Source: Arthrobacter sp. V1I9 (GTDB lineage Bacteria > Actinomycetota > Actinomycetes > Actinomycetales > Micrococcaceae). Taken from it: a DNA stretch of 64,000 nt. Positions within the stretch are counted from its first letter, which is position 1. Each line of letters opens with the position of its first letter. The DNA lies in contig NZ_JAUSYU010000001.1 in the NCBI RefSeq assembly GCF_030817075.1, forward strand, positions 2,852,001 through 2,916,000, in the 5' to 3' direction. The notes beneath the pieces were generated by a model. It searched no databases. It saw nothing but the letters and a program-made list of their open reading frames with translations, and was not told where the DNA came from. A program made the position numbers and the translations under genes. Shown piece after piece: positions 9,453 through 17,319 of the stretch.

Positions 9453-10217
9453 ATGCAGACTAATGTGACGGAAACCACGGCTGCCAAGGTGCTCCTGAAT
9501 TCGGACCTGGGCGAAGGATTCGGATTGCACGAGTTCGGCAACGACGTTGCCCTGATGGAAATTATCGACGTCGCCAACGTCGCCTGCGGCTACCACGCCG
9601 GGGACCCGGATGTCATGAACCGGACCGTAGCCCTTGCCGCTGAACACGGCGTGGCCGTCGGGGCCCATCCCGGGCTGCCTGATCCCATGGGGTTCGGGCG
9701 CCGCCGAATGGTCCTCACCGCCGAGGAGGTTGAGTCGATCATCCTGTACCAGACGGGAGCCTTGACCGCCTTCCTGGCGAAGAACGGGCTATCCCTTAAC
9801 CACATCAAGCCCCACGGCGCCCTGTACGGCATGCTCGCCGGAGACGAAGACCTGATGCAGGCGGCGGCCGGAACAGCAAAGCAGTTTGGTGTTCCGTTCT
9901 ACGGACTGGCAGGCACTGCCCACGAATCCGTATGCCGTGCCCTGGGTGTGGACTTCGTTGCGGAACTGTACGTTGACCTCAACTACGGCCCGGCCGGCGA
10001 ACTCCTCATCCAGCGGCGGCCCGCGCCCACAGACCCTGGAGCCGCCGCAGAACGTGTCAGCCGGGCGGTGGCAGGCGAGCCCGTGCCCGCCGTCGACGGC
10101 ACTCCCCTGAACATCACGTTCCAAAGCATCTGCGTCCATTCCGATGCTCCCAATGCCGTCGCCGTTGCCTCCGCCGTTCGCAAGGCACTCAACTCACCCC
10201 GACCCACCCACTCCTGA
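9453..10217 (+). CDS. pxpA: 5-oxoprolinase subunit A (LamB/YcsF family)
   Basis: A 254-residue cytosolic protein with the LamB/YcsF hallmarks NSDLGEGFG (16-24), NVACGYHAGDP (42-52), a HPGLPD segment and HIKPHGALYG. PxpA acts with PxpB and PxpC in ATP-dependent opening of 5-oxoproline to glutamate; the LamB name comes from fungal lactam utilisation. No good Shine-Dalgarno site precedes the ATG, so a leaderless or weakly initiated mRNA is possible. It is the first gene of a tight plus-strand operon of five. Confidence 0.92.
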   Translation: MQTNVTETTAAKVLLNSDLGEGFGLHEFGNDVALMEIIDVANVACGYHAGDPDVMNRTVALAAEHGVAVGAHPGLPDPMGFGRRRMVLTAEEVESIILYQTGALTAFLAKNGLSLNHIKPHGALYGMLAGDEDLMQAAAGTAKQFGVPFYGLAGTAHESVCRALGVDFVAELYVDLNYGPAGELLIQRRPAPTDPGAAAERVSRAVAGEPVPAVDGTPLNITFQSICVHSDAPNAVAVASAVRKALNSPRPTHS

Positions 10218-10230
10218 AAGCGAGCACCAC

Positions 10231-10470
10231 ATGGCCACGATCGTTTCACCCCTTCCCGGAGTCTTCTACCGCAAGCCCGGACCGGGCAAACCCCCCTTCG
10301 CCAATGAAGGCGACACCATCGAAGTCGGCCAGACCATCGGCATTGTGGAAATCATGAAGCAGTTCACCGAGATCCAATCCGACGTCGCCGGAACCCTTGA
10401 ATCCTTCAAAGTCAACGAGGGCGACATGGTCAACCCCGGCGACTCCATTGTGGTCATCAGGGAAGGATAA
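10231..10470 (+). CDS. Biotin carboxyl carrier protein (small, stand-alone)
   Basis: A 79-residue biotinyl domain. Lys43 in VEIMKQF is the predicted biotinylation site; Glu-Ile-Met-Lys replaces the common Glu-Ala-Met-Lys. The rest is a complete hammerhead domain (SPLPGVFY at the start, EGDMVNPGDSIVVI at the end) without the long N-terminal extension of AccB. It lies 13 nt after pxpA and 9 nt before the biotin carboxylase. It likely carries carboxybiotin between the AccC-like enzyme and a PxpB/PxpC carboxyltransferase rather than serving fatty-acid synthesis. Confidence 0.88.
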   Translation: MATIVSPLPGVFYRKPGPGKPPFANEGDTIEVGQTIGIVEIMKQFTEIQSDVAGTLESFKVNEGDMVNPGDSIVVIREG

Positions 10471-10479
10471 AGGCTGCCC

Positions 10480-11829
10480 ATGAAACTGTTCATCGCCAAC
10501 CGTGGCGAGATCGCCGTGCGGATCGCCCGGACCGCCCGCCAGATGGGCATTGAAACCGTCCTGGGGGTCAGCGAGCCCGATGCGGAATCACTCGCTGCCC
10601 GATCGGCCGACCACTACGTGGTGGTCGGCCCCGCCCAGGCAGCCGCCAGCTACCTCAACCAGGATGCCCTGGTCGCCGCCGCGAAGGAGCAAGGGTGCGA
10701 CGCTGTGCACCCGGGCTACGGTTTCCTCTCGGAAAATGCCGACTTCGCCCGGAAGGTGGCAGACGCCGGCCTTACCTGGGTGGGCCCGAATGCGGACACC
10801 ATCGCCATGATGGGCAACAAATCCCTGGCACGGGAATCGGCAGCCAAGGCCGGCGTCCCCGTGCTCCGGGGATCAGATGGCCCTTTGGACCCCCAAGCAG
10901 ACGCCGTGGAAATTGCCCGCGGCACCGGGTACCCCTTGGTGGTGAAGGCTTCCGCCGGAGGCGGCGGCAGGGGCATCCGCTTCGTGCACGACGAAAGCGA
11001 GCTCCTGGCGACCATCGAGATGGCCCGGGGCGAAGCCGCTGCTGTCTTCGGTGACTCCACTGTGTACCTGGAACGTTTCGTGGAGCATGCCCGCCACGTT
11101 GAAGTGCAGGTCCTTGGTGACGGGACCAACTTTATCCATCTTGGTGACCGCGACTGTTCAATGCAGCGGCGTTCCCAGAAAGTGTTGGAGGAAGCACCGG
11201 CTCCCGACCTTCCGGAGGCCGTCCGAACCACCATTCGGGAGTCGTCCGTGGCTCTTGCCCGCGAATGCGGCTACCACGGTGCGGGCACGGTGGAGTTCCT
11301 GTACGACCCCGTCAACCACGAGGCGGCGTTCATCGAAATGAACACGCGCATCCAGGTGGAGCACCCCATCACCGAGGAGATCACCGGCGTGGACCTGGTC
11401 CGTGAGCAGCTACTCATAGCCATCACCGGATCCATGTCCATTTCCCAGGACGATGTGCGCTTTACCGGCCATGCCATTGAATGCCGCATCAATGCGGAAG
11501 ACCCCAGTCAGCACTTCTTTCCCAGCCCGGGCGTCATCCAGTCGCTGGCGTGGCCATCAGGTAATGGAGTACGGGTGGACAGCGGAGTGGAAAGTGGCTC
11601 CGTTGTGAGCCCGTACTACGACTCCCTCCTGGCCAAGCTGATCGTCCACGCCCCCGACCGGGATGCCGCCATCGCGGCCACGCTGACGGCTTTGGAACAA
11701 ACACAGATCGAAGGCGTTAAAACCACCGTTCCCGTCCATATGGCGCTCCTGGCACGGCCTGAATTCGCCGACGTCAACCACCACTCCAAGTTCATCGAAA
11801 CCACACCCGACCTGTTAGGGGCAAAATGA
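10480..11829 (+). CDS. Biotin carboxylase (AccC-like)
   Basis: A 449-residue complete biotin carboxylase. N-terminal FIANRGEIAVRI, HPGYGFLSEN (77-86), ATP-grasp Lys156 with the glycine loop GGGGRG (160-165), and EMNTRIQVEHPITEE with the catalytic Arg/Glu are all intact. It makes carboxybiotin from bicarbonate and ATP. It stops short of any fused carrier domain; the carrier is the preceding 79-aa gene. Its stop overlaps pxpB by 4 nt. Placement inside a pxp operon suggests a dedicated role in lactam activation, not general acetyl-CoA carboxylation. Confidence 0.92.
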   Translation: MKLFIANRGEIAVRIARTARQMGIETVLGVSEPDAESLAARSADHYVVVGPAQAAASYLNQDALVAAAKEQGCDAVHPGYGFLSENADFARKVADAGLTWVGPNADTIAMMGNKSLARESAAKAGVPVLRGSDGPLDPQADAVEIARGTGYPLVVKASAGGGGRGIRFVHDESELLATIEMARGEAAAVFGDSTVYLERFVEHARHVEVQVLGDGTNFIHLGDRDCSMQRRSQKVLEEAPAPDLPEAVRTTIRESSVALARECGYHGAGTVEFLYDPVNHEAAFIEMNTRIQVEHPITEEITGVDLVREQLLIAITGSMSISQDDVRFTGHAIECRINAEDPSQHFFPSPGVIQSLAWPSGNGVRVDSGVESGSVVSPYYDSLLAKLIVHAPDRDAAIAATLTALEQTQIEGVKTTVPVHMALLARPEFADVNHHSKFIETTPDLLGAK

Positions 11830-12731
11830 CCAGCGAAGCGGCCGTCCTCCCCGGTGCGCGCTACACCTGGGGCGGGGACGAATTCCTGTTCGTGGAAGTC
11901 TCCGAGGCCATGAGCCTGCCCGCGAATTTCAAAGTAATGTCCATCGCGGGCAGGCTCTCCGAGGCCCAGCTCTCGGGGATCGTGGACATCTGCCCCGCCA
12001 ACGCCTCCCTGCTGGTGCGGTTCGATCCTGACGTCCTGCCTCCGGAACAACTGGAAACGGCTGTGCGTGACATCGAGCGCGACCTGATGAACCATCAGGA
12101 GCGGGCCCTGGAAACCAGGATCATTGAAGTGCCGGTCTGGTACGAGGACCCGTTCACCGCCGAAGTGGCGCAGCGGTTCCGGGAAGGCTTCCACCAGGAG
12201 CCCGACGGCAGCGACATCGACTACGCCGCCAAAGTCAACCACCTCAAGGACGCAGCGGAGTTCATCCAGCGGCACCACGAGCAGCCATGGCTGGTTTCCA
12301 TGGTTGGCTTCGTGGCCGGGCTTCCGTTCCTGTTCCAACTGGTGGACCGGGACAAGCAGCTGGAGGTACCCAAATACCTCAGCCCGCGGACCGACACACC
12401 CAAACTTACAGTGGGGCACGGAGGATGCTTCGGCTGCATCTATTCCGTCCGCGGCGCCGGCGGATACCAGATGTTCGGCGTGGCCGCCGCCCCCATCTTT
12501 GATCCTGCCCAATCCCTGGAAGACTTCGCTGATTTTATGGTGTTCTTCCGCCCGGGAGACATCGTCAAATTCAAGCCCGTCAACGAGGCCGAATACAACG
12601 CAATCCAGGCAGAAATTTCCGCCGGGACCTTCCGCTACCGGCAGGCGCCCGTGACCTTCGAGCTGTCCAAGGCACTGGCCGACCCCGAAGCCTACAACCG
12701 TGAACTCATGGAGGCCCTCAATGGCATTTGA
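11826..12731 (+). CDS. pxpB: 5-oxoprolinase subunit B / allophanate hydrolase subunit 1-like (KipI)
   Basis: A 301-residue protein of the KipI/PxpB family, somewhat longer than the usual 210-240. Family features are the central GFVAGLPFLF segment (residues about 161-170) and the FFRPGDIVKFKPV stretch near 240-250. The family is homologous to one half of the carboxyltransferase domain of urea carboxylase. ATGA overlap with the biotin carboxylase and an 11-nt overlap with pxpC point to coupled synthesis of a PxpB-PxpC complex. Confidence 0.88.
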   Translation: MTSEAAVLPGARYTWGGDEFLFVEVSEAMSLPANFKVMSIAGRLSEAQLSGIVDICPANASLLVRFDPDVLPPEQLETAVRDIERDLMNHQERALETRIIEVPVWYEDPFTAEVAQRFREGFHQEPDGSDIDYAAKVNHLKDAAEFIQRHHEQPWLVSMVGFVAGLPFLFQLVDRDKQLEVPKYLSPRTDTPKLTVGHGGCFGCIYSVRGAGGYQMFGVAAAPIFDPAQSLEDFADFMVFFRPGDIVKFKPVNEAEYNAIQAEISAGTFRYRQAPVTFELSKALADPEAYNRELMEALNGI

Positions 12732-13719
12732 AATTGCGAACCCCGGCCTGGCCACCACCGTCCAGGACCAGGGGCGCACGGGCCACTACAACGTGGGTAT
12801 CCCGCAAAGCGGGTCCCTGGACCAATACTCTGCTGAACTCGGAAACGCCCTGGTGGGAAACACAGCACGGGAAGCTGTCCTGGAGTGCACATACCTCGGC
12901 CCCGTGCTGACCACCGACAACGATGTGGCCATCGCCATCACGGGGGCCCCTGTGGAGGTGAAGGTCAATGGGGAGTCACGGCCCGAATGGACCCGGCTGA
13001 GCCTCAGGGCCGGCGATGAACTCTCGTTCGGTGTCATCAAAGGCGGCACACGCTATTACATCGCCGTCCAAGGCGGCATCGACGTCCCGGAGGTACTGGG
13101 AAGCCGGTCTACGTACGGGCTCGGGGGGATCGGTGGATTCAAGGGCCGCAAGCTCGAGGCGGGCGACGTCGTTCCCGTGGGCGCACCTCTCAACAATGGA
13201 AAGCTGCCGTCGGCACAAACCATTCCTGAGGAATTCCGGCCCGTGTACACAAAGGAGCAGGAAGTCCGCATTGTCCTGGGTTTGTACGATCACCGGCTCA
13301 CGGACGAGGGACGGGAGAATCTGCTCAACGAGGAATGGAAAGTGACCCCGGTGGCTGACCGGATGGGGCTGCGCTACTCCGGCCCGGGGGTTAAATGGAA
13401 AGAACGGGAACAGCCCTTCGGCGCCGGGTCGGACCCCTCCAACATTGTGGACGCAGGGTACGCCGTGGGGTCAATCCAGATTCCCGGCGGGACCCAGCCC
13501 ATCATCCTGCACCGTGATGCAGTCTCTGGTGGGGGCTACGCGATGGTGGGCACTGTCATCAGTGCCGATATGGACCTGGTGGCCAGAGCGGCCCCCGGGA
13601 CAGCAACGAAGTTTGTGGCCGTCAGCCAAGCGGAGGCCCTCGCGGCCCGCAGGGAACTTGCTGAGCTCAAGGGCAAGGCATGGGCAGCGGTAGGCGCAAG
13701 CCCGTTGAATCTTAGGTGA
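12721..13719 (+). CDS. pxpC: 5-oxoprolinase subunit C / biotin-dependent carboxyltransferase domain (KipA)
   Basis: A 332-residue protein of the KipA/PxpC family: the ANPGLATTVQDQGR start (5-18), GIPQSGSLDQYS (26-37), NALVGN (43-48) and a C-terminal GGYAMVGTVISADMDL are diagnostic. The ATG at 12721 is chosen since it gives the canonical MAFEIANPG start; a 7-codon longer form lies further inside pxpB. It is homologous to the second half of the urea carboxylase transferase domain and with PxpB probably passes carboxyl from carboxybiotin, or a phosphoryl-activated carboxyl, to the lactam. Last gene of the operon. Confidence 0.9.
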   Translation: MAFEIANPGLATTVQDQGRTGHYNVGIPQSGSLDQYSAELGNALVGNTAREAVLECTYLGPVLTTDNDVAIAITGAPVEVKVNGESRPEWTRLSLRAGDELSFGVIKGGTRYYIAVQGGIDVPEVLGSRSTYGLGGIGGFKGRKLEAGDVVPVGAPLNNGKLPSAQTIPEEFRPVYTKEQEVRIVLGLYDHRLTDEGRENLLNEEWKVTPVADRMGLRYSGPGVKWKEREQPFGAGSDPSNIVDAGYAVGSIQIPGGTQPIILHRDAVSGGGYAMVGTVISADMDLVARAAPGTATKFVAVSQAEALAARRELAELKGKAWAAVGASPLNLR

Positions 13720-13829
13720 TCTTTTCGTGCGCCGCGGCAGCACGGACCCGGACCGGTCTGCTCCATACTGATTCCTGCGCTGCGGCCTATTAACTCCCGG
13801 GCTTACTCCGGATAGCTTAGGCTGTGCCG

Positions 13830-14678
13830 ATGGACAGGTGGAAGGAAAGGCGGCGAACGGTCCCTTCCCAGGGGGCGGACCTGGCAGTCTTCGAATACGG
13901 CCCGGACCCGTCACCGGATACCCCTAGCCTGCTCCTGGTCCACGGCTACCCGGATGATCACCGCGTGTACCTCCCGCTCATTCGTGAACTGGCGGAGACT
14001 TGCCACGTGATTGCTTATGACACCCGCAATGCGGGGTCCTCATTTACAACGGGCAAGCCGGGGAGCTTTGTGCTGCAGGTCCTGGTGGATGACTTGTATG
14101 CAGTCCTGGCCGCAACGCAGGCCTCTTCAGCTCACCTCGTGGGCCACGACTGGGGGTCCATCCAGGGATGGGCAGCTGTCCAGGACCCTCGTGCCGCCGG
14201 AAGAATCAGCCGCTTCACCAGTGTGTCCGGCCCGGATCTGGGGCATTTTTCCTGCTGGCTGCGTCAACGGCGGAGCCACCCGCGCGGTTGGGCACAGCTG
14301 GTGGGGCAGCTCCTGCGCAGCCATTACGTTGCCGTCTTCCAAATTCCGGTGTTGCCGGAAGCACTTTGGCGCCTTGTCTTCACCGGCATCTACGAGAGGG
14401 CTGCCGGCCGCCCGGTGGGCAACAACCCCGTGCGGGGGCTTGCTCTCTACCGGGCAAATCTCCACGCCGGACGTCAACCACCGTCGCGGATATCGATTCC
14501 TGTCCATGTGGTGGTCCCGGTCAAGGACCCGTTCCTTAGCCCGGCTCTGGTTGACGGTCTGGAGGAGTGGGTGCCGAAGCTTAAGGTGACGAACGTGAAT
14601 GCCGGGCACTGGTACCCGGAAACCCACGCTTTCGACTTTGCGAAGTTGCTGCAGGAATCCCTGGAGGGCACCACATGA
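13830..14678 (+). CDS. Alpha/beta hydrolase, epoxide hydrolase (EphD N-terminal-half) type
   Basis: A 282-residue hydrolase. LLLVHGYPDDHR gives the oxyanion HGxP motif (near residues 37-41), GHDWGS carries an Asp nucleophile as in epoxide hydrolases and dehalogenases, and the final catalytic His lies in NAGHWYPE. The body resembles the N-terminal half of EphD-type proteins, which are fused to an SDR; no SDR follows here, only a 31-codon stub. A GTG two codons upstream (13824) is an alternative start. No signal peptide. Substrate unknown. Confidence 0.8.
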   Translation: MDRWKERRRTVPSQGADLAVFEYGPDPSPDTPSLLLVHGYPDDHRVYLPLIRELAETCHVIAYDTRNAGSSFTTGKPGSFVLQVLVDDLYAVLAATQASSAHLVGHDWGSIQGWAAVQDPRAAGRISRFTSVSGPDLGHFSCWLRQRRSHPRGWAQLVGQLLRSHYVAVFQIPVLPEALWRLVFTGIYERAAGRPVGNNPVRGLALYRANLHAGRQPPSRISIPVHVVVPVKDPFLSPALVDGLEEWVPKLKVTNVNAGHWYPETHAFDFAKLLQESLEGTT

Positions 14679-14770
14679 CAGAGTTCGAGGGCCAAGGCCT
14701 ATCCTCGACCGCCCGCCGTGGCCGAGTAGCCCGCCGTCCTACCTCCGCCTCCCGCACCATCATTCGGTAG
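14675..14770 (+). other. 31-codon micro-ORF, translationally coupled (possible SDR remnant)
   Basis: An ATG overlaps the stop of the epoxide hydrolase in an ATGA arrangement and opens a 31-codon frame ending at TAG 14768-14770. The first residues, Met-Thr-Glu-Phe-Glu-Gly-Gln, look like an SDR start, but no glycine motif follows, and the rest is Arg/Ala-rich. It may be the 5' stub left after loss of an SDR partner gene. It could equally be spurious. Confidence 0.3.
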
Positions 14771-14779
14771 TGTCAGTCC

Positions 14780-16078
14780 ATGGACGGCGACACCCTGCTG
14801 AATTTTCTGTTGGTCCTCTTTTTTGTGCTGCTGGGCGGGGTGTTTGCCGGCACGGAAATGGCGCTGGTTTCCCTCCGCGAGAGCCAGGTGCGCCGGATGG
14901 AGAAGTCAGGGAAACGCGGCGCCCGGATCGCAGCGCTGGCGGGCAACCCCAACCGGTTCCTTTCCACCGTCCAGATCGGCGTCACGCTCTCCGGCTTCTT
15001 CTCCGCAGCCTACGGCGCCTCCACCATCGCGCCCGACGTCGAACCCCTCCTCGCAGGCATCGGCTTCGGCGCCGCCGCGGAACCCGTCTCCTTCATCGGC
15101 ATGACCTTGCTGGTGGCCTACCTCTCCCTAGTGCTCGGGGAACTGGTGCCCAAACGGCTTGCCATGCAGAGCGCCGTCGGCTTCACCAAGGTCCTCGCCC
15201 CTCCCCTGGGCGTCCTCTCCGAAATCATGCGTCCCGCCGTCTGGCTGCTGTCAGTCTCAACGGACGCCGTCGTGAGGCTCTTCGGCGGCGACCCGAACGC
15301 AAAGCAGGAGAGCGTCAGCTCGGAAGAACTCTGGGACATGGTGGCCGAAAGCGACATGCTGGAAGAAGAGAGCCGCAGCATCCTCTCGGACGTCTTCGGC
15401 GCCGGGGAGCGCTCCCTGCAGGAAGTCATGCGCCCGCGAACCGACGTAACGTTCATCAACGGCAACCTCAGCATCGCCGAGGCGTTCAGCATGGTCAGGG
15501 ACGGTCCGTTTTCGCGTTATCCCGTGATCGACAAAACGCCCGACGACGTCCTTGGCTTCATCCACGTCCGTGACCTCGTGCCGCGGGACGGGAAGCACGA
15601 CGACGGACAGGTCCGCGATATCGCCCGGGAGATCCTCCCGCTGCCGGGCACCAACAAGGTGCTGCCTTCACTGCAGCGTATGCGCAGGCTGGGCCAGCAC
15701 ATCGCGTTGGTGGTGGACGAATACGGCGGCACGGACGGCATCGTCACTCTGGAGGACTTGGTGGAAGAGCTGGTCGGGGAAATTTACGACGAGTACGACG
15801 CCGGCGAGGACCCCGAGGACCGCGTCACCAAAGGCGACGGTTCAATCGACGTCGCCGGCGCGCTCATCCTTCAGGAGTTTGCGTCGGCGTCCGGCATCGA
15901 ACTGCCGGAGGGGCACTACGAGACGGTGGCCGGGTTCGTCATTGACCGGCTGGGCAGGCTTCCCCGGACGGGGGACAGCGTGGAGGCGGACGGCCACACC
16001 CTGACGGTTACTGCCATGGACCGGCTGCGGATCGCCCGCATCCGGGTGACGCCGAAGGACGGGCAACCACACTCCTGA
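14780..16078 (+). CDS. CNNM/CorC-type membrane protein (hemolysin family)
   Basis: A 432-residue protein with the standard layout: N-terminal DUF21 domain with 3-4 membrane helices (about 1-190, GGVFAGTEMALVSLRESQVRR at the front), two CBS motifs (about 210-335, with VMRPRTDV and VVDEYGGTDGIVTLEDLVEE), and a C-terminal CorC_HlyC transporter-associated domain (about 345-425). The family is linked to Mg2+/divalent cation transport or homeostasis; the hemolysin name is historical. It stands alone and converges with the glycosyltransferase. Confidence 0.92.
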   Translation: MDGDTLLNFLLVLFFVLLGGVFAGTEMALVSLRESQVRRMEKSGKRGARIAALAGNPNRFLSTVQIGVTLSGFFSAAYGASTIAPDVEPLLAGIGFGAAAEPVSFIGMTLLVAYLSLVLGELVPKRLAMQSAVGFTKVLAPPLGVLSEIMRPAVWLLSVSTDAVVRLFGGDPNAKQESVSSEELWDMVAESDMLEEESRSILSDVFGAGERSLQEVMRPRTDVTFINGNLSIAEAFSMVRDGPFSRYPVIDKTPDDVLGFIHVRDLVPRDGKHDDGQVRDIAREILPLPGTNKVLPSLQRMRRLGQHIALVVDEYGGTDGIVTLEDLVEELVGEIYDEYDAGEDPEDRVTKGDGSIDVAGALILQEFASASGIELPEGHYETVAGFVIDRLGRLPRTGDSVEADGHTLTVTAMDRLRIARIRVTPKDGQPHS

Positions 16079-16115
16079 TCCCGCTGGTCATGCTCGTTTC
16101 CAAAACGGTGAGCGA

Positions 16116-17306
16116 TCATGACCCGGCCAGGTTCTCCAGGACATCAAGCGCGACGGCGGTCCCGTCCTCTTTCCGCAAGCGCTCGCCAACCTGCGCGGCC
16201 CGGTCCCGGCATCCCGCTGACTCGGCGAGGGCAGCGGTGAGCCGGTCCTTGGTGAGCCTCCTGTACGGCATGGGCTTCGGTGCCAAGCCTTGGCGGTGCA
16301 GGAGGTTGCCCCAGAACGGCTGGTCGGCGATGAAAGGCACCACCACGGATGGAATACCTGCCCTCGCGACAGCATGGACCGTCCCCGCCCCGCCATGGTG
16401 GATGGCGGCCGCAGCCCGTGGCAGGACAAGGTGGTGGGGCACGGAGTCCCTGGCCAGCACGTCGGCCCCGCTCTCATGACGAACGTCCATTCCTCCCCAC
16501 CCCCCTGCCACCAGGATGTTCAGTCCGTTCCTGCGCGCTGCCTCGATAACTGTCTCGCCCCGTTCCCTGGCGTCGCCGGCCTTCATGGAACCGAAGCCCG
16601 CATACACAAAGTCGCCGGCGTCCATGAAGTCTTTTAGCTCGTCGTCCATGTCCGCTGCCGTGGGCCTGGCGGCCCAGTGGCCTGTGAGGTGGGTTGTTTC
16701 GGGCCAGTCCGATGGGCGCGGCAAGAGGTGGGGACTAACGGGGACCATTGAGAAGCGTGTTCCAGCCCTTGATTTGCGTCCGGCAGGCAGCATCTTCAGC
16801 GCTGTCTTTAACTCTTTCCTGAACATCAAGGGACCGGCCTTAGCCACACCGTAAGTTGCACGGTTCAGCGGACCCAGGCTCGCCATACTCGTGAACGGTG
16901 CGGCGAACTCCCGTGTGGGGGTGAGTGGAACGGTCTCGACGATAACGGCCGGAACCCCAAGGGTCTCGGCAGCAATCGGCGCACTGAAAACCTTCGGGTG
17001 ATACACCACAACATTTGGCGAGAAGGCCACAACGTGCTCCACAGCGGCGAGCAGCATCCGGCCCATCGCAGGCCGCATCACGGTTCGGAATGATTTGGCC
17101 GCGGCCCGCGGTGACACCCCCTGGTCGCCGATGAGCTGCGCGAAATCCATGCGCAGGCTGACGGTGTCCAGGTTCGCTATGTCCGCCCCGGAGTTGTCCG
17201 GAATGGCGATCTGGATCTGGTGCCCCCTTTCCTTGCCGGCCCGTGCCAGTGCCAGAAAGGGCTCGACGTCGCCGCGTGTCCCCGCGGTCAGCAGCAGGAT
17301 CTTCAT
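16116..17306 (-). CDS. Glycosyltransferase, GT1 / UDP-sugar:acceptor type
   Basis: A 396-residue GT-B fold enzyme. It starts with ILLLTAGTRGDVEPFLALA (2-20), the typical acceptor-domain opening of sterol/macrolide glucosyltransferases, and has the donor-site signature IHHGGAGTVHAV followed by PFIADQPFWG (about 305-335). It likely transfers a hexose from a nucleotide sugar to a small lipophilic acceptor. The start lies 13 nt downstream of the LuxR-type regulator stop, so the two are probably co-transcribed. Confidence 0.88.
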   Translation of the reverse strand: MKILLLTAGTRGDVEPFLALARAGKERGHQIQIAIPDNSGADIANLDTVSLRMDFAQLIGDQGVSPRAAAKSFRTVMRPAMGRMLLAAVEHVVAFSPNVVVYHPKVFSAPIAAETLGVPAVIVETVPLTPTREFAAPFTSMASLGPLNRATYGVAKAGPLMFRKELKTALKMLPAGRKSRAGTRFSMVPVSPHLLPRPSDWPETTHLTGHWAARPTAADMDDELKDFMDAGDFVYAGFGSMKAGDARERGETVIEAARRNGLNILVAGGWGGMDVRHESGADVLARDSVPHHLVLPRAAAAIHHGGAGTVHAVARAGIPSVVVPFIADQPFWGNLLHRQGLAPKPMPYRRLTKDRLTAALAESAGCRDRAAQVGERLRKEDGTAVALDVLENLAGS

Positions 17307-17319
17307 GACGCCCGGGCCG

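Noticed and set aside
16086..16123. Hairpin between the convergent CorC and glycosyltransferase genes
   Set aside because: Only a 7-bp stem plus a bulged 3-bp stem, with no U-tract; too weak to call a terminator.
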